The notes below the pieces were generated by a model that saw nothing but the letters and a program-made list of their open reading frames with translations, was not told where the DNA came from and did no database searches. Shown in pieces: positions 1-5,939 of a stretch of 10,509 nucleotides of DNA (the first letter of the stretch is position 1; every line of letters begins with the position of its first letter). The stretch covers positions 1 to 10,509 of the forward strand of contig JALSPY010000158.1 of NCBI GenBank assembly GCA_026985705.1. Reading direction: 5' to 3'. The position numbers and the translations under genes were made by a program. This DNA is from Hydrogenothermaceae bacterium (lineage in GTDB: Bacteria > Aquificota > Aquificia > Aquificales > Hydrogenothermaceae).

Positions 1-3000
1 TCCTATTTCTACCTTTGCAGTTATAGGAGATTGAGCATCTGTAAAGTAGCTTGTGGTTGTCCAATTTGAAGGAATATTATCTCTAACATCTATTTTTAAA
101 AGTCCCCCTTTCCAGTTATTTATATCACCATCTCTTCTCGCATAACCTACAAATACATAATCTGTTATTCCATCTCTGTTATAGTCATAGCCTTTAGTAA
201 ATAATCTACCGCTGAATGCATTTTGTATCCCTGTATCTATAATGTATGGGTTATTTATATTACTACCGTCTAACTTTATAATGAAAAATTTTAAGTTTTG
301 ATTTGAATTTCCGTAGTAGTTAGTAGGTCCTGAGCCAAACATAACATATGTTTTATCTCTTTTTTCTATAATTGCAGGACCTGAGTATGTAAAGCCTAAA
401 TCTGGGTGGCTAAACTCCCAAAGGAATTTTGGATTATTTATGTCAGTTATATCCAATGCAAAGTAGGAAGATAAACCTATACAATAACTAAAGTCTGGAG
501 GTGATGAAGGTATCCAACTACACATAAAATTGAAAAATGAGTAATTTGAAGCACAACTTTCACACTCTTCTTTCATAAAATCCCATAGAGTAGTAGGACA
601 AACCCATTTAGGTGGATTTACAGGTTTATATTTAGGGTCTGTTGAGGATGTTGTATCTCCTGTTCCACCTCCAAGTCTCATTGCTCCAATAAGAATTTTT
701 CTACCATCTTTAGTGTTAAAAACATAAACTGAGCTATCTACATAGTAAGTATGACAGTAGTTCGGGTCTGTTAGAAATCTTAGGTATGGTAGCATATTTA
801 ATGGAATAAATGCCCATAACTCTTTACCTATGTTTTCCCCATCTAATTTAACAATGTTGTATCCACTTAACCCTTTATCTGTAGATTTACCTAATTCAAA
901 CACATGGAGCATTCCATCGTTAGCACCTACTATAATCACATTTTTATCATCATAATGAACTATTTTAGGAGATGAATGGATGATATCTCCAAGTTTCCAA
1001 ACCTTTCCACCAGCTGTCCTATTTCTCCAACCTTCAAAATCTTTTCCCCTTATATATTTTATGAGTTTATCATAGTCATTATGTTGATTTAAACAGTCTA
1101 AAAATTGGTTCCATATTCCAATAAAGTCAAATGATGACATGTTATCAAAGTAATTACACATATTAAAACATTCAGCTGGAAATCCTAAAAGAGGTATTCT
1201 GAATATATCACCTTCATAACTTTTTGTTAACATAAAGTCTGATAAGGATGTGTATCTAAATTCTTTTAAACAACTTTCTCCCTTTTCACATGCCGCAAAG
1301 TATATTTTTCTATCATCACTTATATCTTCATTACTTTCATCAAAATCAGACCATAGGTTATAACCTGTTTCAAATAGATAATTAACCTCGTCTGGGTCAT
1401 AGAGTTTTACATCTAAATCAGCTTTACTTCCATCAGTAGCTTTTACATTGTATCTATTTATTATTAAAGTTTTTTGGTTTTCCAATGCAAACTCTATTAT
1501 TTTGTCTACAGTAGGATTTAAGATTTTATCTTGGTCTGTATCTTCTCTTATTGTATTGTCTACTAAGTAATACCAGTATCCATAAACTTTACCTATCCAG
1601 TCTATACCATATTTCTGTGTATAGAATAAAGATTGCGTTAGTATTGAACCTTTTAATTCTACTCCTGTAGCTGAGCTTTCCTTGTCTTCTTTTCCTAATA
1701 CTGCAACAGCACCACCGGAATATGTGTATTTTTTTATAGCTGTGAATATTTGATTAAGAGCATTTTCTAATGCCTCACCACTTGAAGCATAAAAGTAAGC
1801 GTCTGGCTCTCCATCTCTGTTTTTATCCCACTCTTTACATTCGTCTTTGTAAGTTCCATTTGGATTACATTTAGGTCTAGGAAATGAAATATAATAACTC
1901 CAATCATATATGTTTATATTGAATGGGTAGTTATCACCATCTAAATCAGTAAAACTGCCTGCTGCAGCCGTAGACTTCATAGCCTTTTCCCCATAGCTGT
2001 TATTAGCAAATGTGAAAAGTGTAAATAGTAATGCTGTTTGCTTACCATCTAAATCACTTCTCAAATCATTTACATGCATCTCATAAGCTGGATTAATTGG
2101 GTCTTTTCTTCCATTCCACAAACCATCTGATATTAGTATTACCACATTAGTTTTACATGGTATAGTTTTTGCTAAATACTTGTCATAAAATGGGTCTACT
2201 TCTGTATTCTTATTTATATAATCTCTATTTCTTTCATAACCATGCTCATTAGATTGTTTTAAATAGTCCATAACCTCGTATAGAGCTTCTCCTGTAGGTG
2301 TCATTCCATATGGAAGTTCACCTTCTATCTTTGAAACTAAATAATCTATTCCATTATTCTCATAATCATTTAATCCAACTCTTATTTCTCCCTCTCTATC
2401 TGGGTTATAAGTTCCTCCAAAAACTATAAAAGCAAAATTTCCTAAATCTTTATTTTTTTGTAATACACCTTCCCTTTTATCAACCTTAACTTTTAAATAT
2501 TTATTGTCATCTTCGGAAGTTCCTATAGGACAGGACTTATTGTTTTTAGGCCATATGTTTATCATCATATCGCATTCTTCATAAGCATTCTTAGAATAGT
2601 ACCATCTATAACCATTACGTGAACAAGTATAACTTCCCCAATTTTTTATAAACACTTGCAAATTACATTTTTCATTACTACTTATTGTTAAAGTTCCGGT
2701 TCTATATCCCCCTCTATTTACTAGACATATGTTTCCATTACAATCTTTGGCTTTACCTCCAATCATTGCTTTAAGAGATACATCAATTCTAGATGTTGCA
2801 ATCCAGTTTAATAAATTCCCAGACACACAATCAGGGCTATTTCCTATTCTATAATATTTACTATTCTCATCTATATTACAATTTGGATTTTTTTCCCAAT
2901 ATCCATTAGAGTTGTATTTGTAATAACTGTTAGGCTCAAAATATCCGTAATAGTTTTTATTTTTGTTGTATCTTTCAGTATAGGCTGGATCCTGCATACT

Positions 3001-3180
3001 TCCAGAGAAGTCCATAACCAATAGGATATTAGGTTTAGTGTTTACCTCCATAAATGGTGGGACTACACAGTAATTTTTCATCGTATCAGTTATTTCATCT
3101 GCTTTGGTTAATATTGATGAGAATAAAAAAACTAAAAAGACAATTAGAGAGGAGTAGGAGATATGTTTTTTTATTTTCAT
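1..3180 (-). CDS. pilY1: PilY1-family type IV pilus tip adhesin, partial (C-terminus off the left edge)
   Basis: An open frame runs without a stop from ATG at 3180 to base 1, giving 1060 residues; the C-terminus lies outside. Residues 1-27 form a signal peptide (basic start, hydrophobic 7-24, likely cut near TKA-D). A von Willebrand factor A domain follows, with MIDAS motif DFSGS (57-61), TPTG (294-297) and ISDG (350-353). The VWA carries a Cys-rich insertion with the PilY1-type segment GNLLNWIATSRIDV (about 121-134). DLDGD (412-416), DKNRDGEPD (452-460) and DTDQD (547-551) resemble calcium loops. The C-terminal beta-propeller begins near GDIIHSSP (731) and GANDGMLHV (752-760), with DYNRDGITD at 999-1007, the place of the PilY1 calcium site. 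PilY1 proteins sit at the pilus tip and cell surface and act in pilus extension, adhesion and surface sensing. The start is preceded by AGGGGT about 6 nt upstream. Family certain; the exact role is inferred. Confidence 0.93.
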   Translation of the reverse strand, partial: MKIKKHISYSSLIVFLVFLFSSILTKADEITDTMKNYCVVPPFMEVNTKPNILLVMDFSGSMQDPAYTERYNKNKNYYGYFEPNSYYKYNSNGYWEKNPNCNIDENSKYYRIGNSPDCVSGNLLNWIATSRIDVSLKAMIGGKAKDCNGNICLVNRGGYRTGTLTISSNEKCNLQVFIKNWGSYTCSRNGYRWYYSKNAYEECDMMINIWPKNNKSCPIGTSEDDNKYLKVKVDKREGVLQKNKDLGNFAFIVFGGTYNPDREGEIRVGLNDYENNGIDYLVSKIEGELPYGMTPTGEALYEVMDYLKQSNEHGYERNRDYINKNTEVDPFYDKYLAKTIPCKTNVVILISDGLWNGRKDPINPAYEMHVNDLRSDLDGKQTALLFTLFTFANNSYGEKAMKSTAAAGSFTDLDGDNYPFNINIYDWSYYISFPRPKCNPNGTYKDECKEWDKNRDGEPDAYFYASSGEALENALNQIFTAIKKYTYSGGAVAVLGKEDKESSATGVELKGSILTQSLFYTQKYGIDWIGKVYGYWYYLVDNTIREDTDQDKILNPTVDKIIEFALENQKTLIINRYNVKATDGSKADLDVKLYDPDEVNYLFETGYNLWSDFDESNEDISDDRKIYFAACEKGESCLKEFRYTSLSDFMLTKSYEGDIFRIPLLGFPAECFNMCNYFDNMSSFDFIGIWNQFLDCLNQHNDYDKLIKYIRGKDFEGWRNRTAGGKVWKLGDIIHSSPKIVHYDDKNVIIVGANDGMLHVFELGKSTDKGLSGYNIVKLDGENIGKELWAFIPLNMLPYLRFLTDPNYCHTYYVDSSVYVFNTKDGRKILIGAMRLGGGTGDTTSSTDPKYKPVNPPKWVCPTTLWDFMKEECESCASNYSFFNFMCSWIPSSPPDFSYCIGLSSYFALDITDINNPKFLWEFSHPDLGFTYSGPAIIEKRDKTYVMFGSGPTNYYGNSNQNLKFFIIKLDGSNINNPYIIDTGIQNAFSGRLFTKGYDYNRDGITDYVFVGYARRDGDINNWKGGLLKIDVRDNIPSNWTTTSYFTDAQSPITAKVEIG

Positions 3181-3209
3181 ATTTTTACCCCTATTAAAAT
3201 ATCCGTATG

Positions 3210-3215
3210 ATTATA
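3210..3215 (-). promoter_or_regulatory. Candidate -10 box of the pilY1 promoter
   Basis: The minus strand reads a perfect TATAAT here, 30 nt upstream of the pilY1 ATG. This would give a short leader of about 23 nt that contains the AGGGGT ribosome binding site (3187-3192). No convincing -35 hexamer lies 16-18 bp upstream (the minus strand reads ACCTAA there), and I see no sigma-54 GG/GC signature. In such AT-rich DNA a chance TATAAT is common, so this is a tentative call. Confidence 0.35.
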
Positions 3216-3254
3216 TATTTTAATCTTTAAATTTAGGTGAATCTCCTTATTTAG

Positions 3255-3292
3255 TGTGAAAATTCTGTGAAATCATTGAAATACTGTAAAAT
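3255..3292. repeat. Four direct TGTGAAA-like repeats at 9-11 bp spacing
   Basis: On the plus strand the region between divergent pilY1 and dnaX reads TGTGAAAA (3255), TGTGAAAT (3266), ATTGAAAT (3275) and TGTAAAAT (3285). A weaker AGGTGAAT sits at 3235, about two helical turns further left. Spacing close to one DNA turn puts the units on the same face of the helix, as expected for cooperative regulator binding or phased A-tract curvature. The repeats lie upstream of both genes' starts. Function is inferred; AT-richness raises the chance background. Confidence 0.45.
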
Positions 3293-3330
3293 ATTTTTAG
3301 ATTATTTAGTTTTATCAAAATCTTCCCAAA

Positions 3331-3337
3331 AGGTAGG
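3331..3337 (+). promoter_or_regulatory. dnaX ribosome binding site
   Basis: AGGTAGG lies 9 nt before the ATG at 3347 and supports that start. The next ATG (3357) is out of frame. Confidence 0.7.
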
Positions 3338-3346
3338 TAATACTTT

Positions 3347-4822
3347 ATGAGATATTATGAACCTTTTTCTAGAAAGTATAGACCTAAAACTTTTGAAGAA
3401 ATTATAGGTCAGGAAAGTGTTGTTAAAACTTTAAGAAATGCTATAAAACTTGGAAGAATTGCCAATGCATATATATTTGCAGGTTCTAGAGGTTTAGGAA
3501 AGACTACCATCTCTAGAATTTTAACAAAATGTTTAAACTGTGAAACTGGAATAACAGACAAACCATGTGGAAAGTGTGAGAACTGTTTGGAGATAGACAA
3601 AGGCTCTTTCCCAGATATGTATGAGATTGATGCTGCATCTAACAGGGGTATAGATGATATTAGAAATATTAAAGAAAATGTTAGTTATGCACCTATAAAG
3701 GGGAGATATAAAGTATATATAATAGATGAAGCTCATATGCTAACTAGGGAAGCTTTTAATGCTCTACTAAAAACCTTAGAAGAGCCTCCTCCCCATAATA
3801 TTTTTATTTTAGCAACTACAGAATTACATAAAATTCCTGATACTATTAGGTCTAGATGTCAAACATTTATTTTTAGGCCACCAAATAAATCTCAAATTGT
3901 TGAATATCTTAAGAGAATTTGTGAAAAAGAGGAGCTAGATTATGAAGAAAAAGCTTTAGAAATCTTAGCTGATGCAAGTGAAGGTGGGATGAGGGACAGT
4001 GCCAGTTTACTAGACCAAGCAACTGTCTTTAGTGAGGGAAAAATTACAGTAGAAAATGTTGAGAAGATGTTAGGTTTTATTCCAAGCTCTATAATTGATA
4101 GATTTTTGGTAGGTTTAAAGGAAAACAGAATTAAAGACTTAATTTTACTTGTTGAAAAGATAGAAAAATCAGGATATGACTTAAATATATTCTGGAAACA
4201 GATAGTAGATAAAATACAGGAAATACTGATTAACCTTTCTTTAAACGGAGAGGATAAATACTTTTCTAAAGAAGAGATAAAAAAACTTATTTACATACAG
4301 ACTATATTCAGTAAAGCTATAGGAGAAGCCAAATCTTTTCAAAGTCCAAAACATATATATCAGTTAGCTATTTTAAAATTAGAATATATACCTAACATCC
4401 TTTCCATAAAGGAGCTAATAGAGAAAGGGATTAGTATAGATACTTCTTTAGATACTCAAATTAAAGAAAATATAGATAAGGGAAATACAGCAAAAGAAAG
4501 TTCACTTGAAAGTGATAAGAAAAAATTAAGTATTGATGATATTTTGAAAAGGATAAAATCAGAGATTGGGGGAATAGTCTTTTCTATACTTAAAAACTCC
4601 AAAATTGAGGAGAGAGAGGATAATTACACTATTTTTATAGATAAGAAACAATTAGAGTTTATTGATGTTAATAGTATTAAAAATTATTTTCCTAAACCTA
4701 TAAAACTTGAAACTATAGAGACAAATCAGAGTAGAAAACCCAAAAAACGAAATGAAACTGTTGAAAAAATAAGAGAGTTATTCAAAGGAAAAATAATAAG
4801 TGAAAGATATAGTGAAAAGTAG
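3347..4822 (+). CDS. dnaX: DNA polymerase III tau (possibly also gamma) subunit, clamp loader ATPase
   Basis: This 491-residue AAA+ protein is the clamp-loader subunit that loads the beta sliding clamp and, as tau, links polymerase cores and helicase. The N-terminus (YEPFSRKYRPKTF, 4-16) is typical of DnaX. Walker A is GSRGLGKTT (46-54), Walker B IIDEAH (125-130), sensor 1 LATTE (155-159), and SRC (169-171) carries the arginine finger. The zinc site is C65, C74, C77, C80. GGMRDSASLLDQ (213-224) is the sensor 2 region. A helical collar domain spans about 240-357, followed by a polar linker (about 360-393) and a short C-terminal domain (394-491), so this tau is well below E. coli's 643 residues. 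It stands alone on the plus strand between divergent pilY1 and convergent exbD. A candidate slippage site in the linker is listed separately. Confidence 0.98.
   Translation: MRYYEPFSRKYRPKTFEEIIGQESVVKTLRNAIKLGRIANAYIFAGSRGLGKTTISRILTKCLNCETGITDKPCGKCENCLEIDKGSFPDMYEIDAASNRGIDDIRNIKENVSYAPIKGRYKVYIIDEAHMLTREAFNALLKTLEEPPPHNIFILATTELHKIPDTIRSRCQTFIFRPPNKSQIVEYLKRICEKEELDYEEKALEILADASEGGMRDSASLLDQATVFSEGKITVENVEKMLGFIPSSIIDRFLVGLKENRIKDLILLVEKIEKSGYDLNIFWKQIVDKIQEILINLSLNGEDKYFSKEEIKKLIYIQTIFSKAIGEAKSFQSPKHIYQLAILKLEYIPNILSIKELIEKGISIDTSLDTQIKENIDKGNTAKESSLESDKKKLSIDDILKRIKSEIGGIVFSILKNSKIEEREDNYTIFIDKKQLEFIDVNSIKNYFPKPIKLETIETNQSRKPKKRNETVEKIRELFKGKIISERYSEK
4519..4536 (+). other. Candidate -1 slippage site in dnaX giving a gamma-like product
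   Basis: Codons 391-393 read AAG AAA AAA, a run of six A after a G. A -1 shift there would add three codons and stop at TGA 4534-4536, giving about 396 residues. That product ends exactly after the collar domain and linker and lacks only the C-terminal domain, the architecture of gamma in E. coli and Thermus. A small inverted repeat, CACTT-GA-AAGTG (4503-4514), lies just upstream. The heptamer G AAA AAA is not the strong A AAA AAG site of E. coli, so the call rests mainly on where the resulting stop falls. Confidence 0.25.
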
Positions 4823-4831
4823 TTTTTCACT
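4811..4831. terminator. Inverted repeat across two convergent stop codons, possible bidirectional terminator
   Basis: AGTGAAAA (4811-4818) and TTTTCACT (4824-4831) are perfect complements around a 5-nt loop. The dnaX stop TAG (4820-4822) lies mostly in the loop, and the exbD stop (4827-4829, minus) lies in the right arm. It is the only plausible hairpin between the convergent genes. The stem has just two G-C pairs and no long U-tract follows on either strand, so intrinsic termination would be weak, especially in a thermophile. Confidence 0.4.
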
Positions 4832-5219
4832 GTCTTGTTGCAATATTTATCTCATTTATTCCCAGCTGTTTTGCAAGGTCTATTACTTTTACGACTTTGC
4901 CATATTCAACTCTTTTATCAGCTACTATTATTAAGGCTTTGGCATTTATATTTCTAATATAGTATCTAATATCATCTAGACTTACCTCTCTACCTCTAAC
5001 ATAATACTTTCCATCCTTGTCTATTACTACTTGAGCTGGCTCAACCTTTGGTGTTCCCATGGATGCCTCAGGTAAAAAAACTCTTATAGATGATACCGGG
5101 GAAAGTGTGGAAACTATTCCTAGAAATAGGATAATAATAAACGCTATATCAACGAAAGCTGTCATATCTATAAGATGTTTTGTGTCTTCTAAACTTCTAG
5201 CGTGTTTTCTAAAATTCAT
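4827..5219 (-). CDS. exbD: ExbD/TolR-family energy-transduction protein
   Basis: This 130-residue protein has the ExbD/TolR layout: a short basic cytoplasmic N-terminus, one transmembrane helix (about 21-41), then a small periplasmic domain. The helix begins IDMTAFVDIAF, and D24 corresponds to the essential proton-relay aspartate (Asp25 in E. coli ExbD). The usual MTPLVD appears here as MTAFVD. After the helix comes VFLPEA (47-52) and the typical fold containing VVIDKDGKYYV (about 64-74) and LIIVADKRVEYG (about 95-106). ExbD works with ExbB as an inner-membrane ion-driven motor that energises TonB, TolA or related partners. The ATG lies within the end of exbB (11-nt overlap) behind a purine-rich AAGGGAAGGAAG, implying translational coupling and balanced expression. 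ExbD versus TolR cannot be settled from sequence alone. Confidence 0.93.
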   Translation of the reverse strand: MNFRKHARSLEDTKHLIDMTAFVDIAFIIILFLGIVSTLSPVSSIRVFLPEASMGTPKVEPAQVVIDKDGKYYVRGREVSLDDIRYYIRNINAKALIIVADKRVEYGKVVKVIDLAKQLGINEINIATRQ

Positions 5220-5865
5220 TGTGTCTTCCTTCCCTTGATATATCTAAGAGAAGATTTATAACTTCTATAGCTAAACTCTCAAGTTCAGAAATTATATAGC
5301 TTATCTTAGATTTAAAATACCAGTATGCAGCTAATGAGGGTATAGCAATGGATAAACCAAATGCAGTAGTTAATAATGCCTGAGATATTCCTTTTGAGAG
5401 TATCTCTGGATGTCCTAGACCTGTTAGTGCTAATGCTTCAAAAACCTGTATCATTCCTGTAACAGTTCCTAAAAAACCTAATATTGGAGCAACTGACGCA
5501 ATTGCACCTATAGCATTAACTAAACCTTCAAGTTTAGGTATCTCAACACTTGCTATCTCATCAGCAGCAAGTTTTAAGTTTTCCTCTGAACTTTTACCTT
5601 TTAGGAAGCTCTCTATTAAAAAAACTACCAATCTGGTTGATATTGTGTCTTCTCTTTTTGCTACCTTTAATGCTTCATCTAGTTCACCTTTTTTTAAGAA
5701 AATCAAAACCTGTTCCAAAACTTTTTCAGGAAATAATTTTGCTATAGATAAACTCATAAATCTTTCTATTATTATTGCAAAACCTACTATACCTAAAATA
5801 AGAAGTGGATACATAAGAATTCCGCCTTTAGAAAACACTCTTAAAATGTCAAGAATTAAATCCAA
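5209..5865 (-). CDS. exbB: ExbB/TolQ/MotA-family proton channel subunit
   Basis: This 218-residue protein has three transmembrane segments at about 15-33, 115-142 and 160-184, with a cytoplasmic loop between the first two, as in ExbB/TolQ. The family signature APILGFLGTVTGM (126-138) starts the second-helix region, with T134 matching E. coli ExbB Thr148. SQALLTTAFGLSIAIP (161-176) marks the third helix, with T167 matching Thr181. The position of E. coli Glu176 appears to be Q162 here. ExbB pentamers surround ExbD and conduct ions to drive partner movement. The start is TTG, chosen because a strong AAGGGAGG lies 5 nt upstream, no in-frame ATG precedes it before a stop, and the next internal ATG (codon 19) would cut into the first helix. 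It follows the TPR gene by 74 nt and overlaps exbD. Confidence 0.94.
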   Translation of the reverse strand: MDLILDILRVFSKGGILMYPLLILGIVGFAIIIERFMSLSIAKLFPEKVLEQVLIFLKKGELDEALKVAKREDTISTRLVVFLIESFLKGKSSEENLKLAADEIASVEIPKLEGLVNAIGAIASVAPILGFLGTVTGMIQVFEALALTGLGHPEILSKGISQALLTTAFGLSIAIPSLAAYWYFKSKISYIISELESLAIEVINLLLDISREGRHNEF

Positions 5866-5870
5866 CTTAT

Positions 5871-5878
5871 CCTCCCTT
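5871..5878 (-). promoter_or_regulatory. Strong ribosome binding site fixing the exbB TTG start
   Basis: The minus strand reads AAGGGAGG followed by 5 nt (ATAAG) and TTG. It is the strongest Shine-Dalgarno match I saw in the window and supports the non-ATG start. Confidence 0.75.
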
Positions 5879-5939
5879 ATGTGTTTTTACTGAATTTTAT
5901 TTTATCTTAAGTCTTTCTACTAAAATTGGCTATATTTTT

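Noticed and set aside
3276..3305. TTGAAA (3276) with GATTAT (3300) as a dnaX promoter
   Set aside because: The -10 match is weak and the TTGAAA is part of the direct-repeat array; not strong enough to list in such AT-rich DNA.
3409..3736. Minus-strand open frames opposite dnaX
   Set aside because: They lie wholly inside the clear dnaX coding region and show no family features; they are shadows.
4279..4285. A7 run in dnaX (A AAA AAA heptamer in frame) as the gamma frameshift site
   Set aside because: It is the best heptamer on paper, but a -1 shift stops after nine codons at about 322 residues, cutting into the collar domain. The product would not resemble gamma.
4742..4747. A6 run near the dnaX 3' end as a frameshift site
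   Set aside because: A -1 shift would remove just the last two dozen residues, which matches no known DnaX product.
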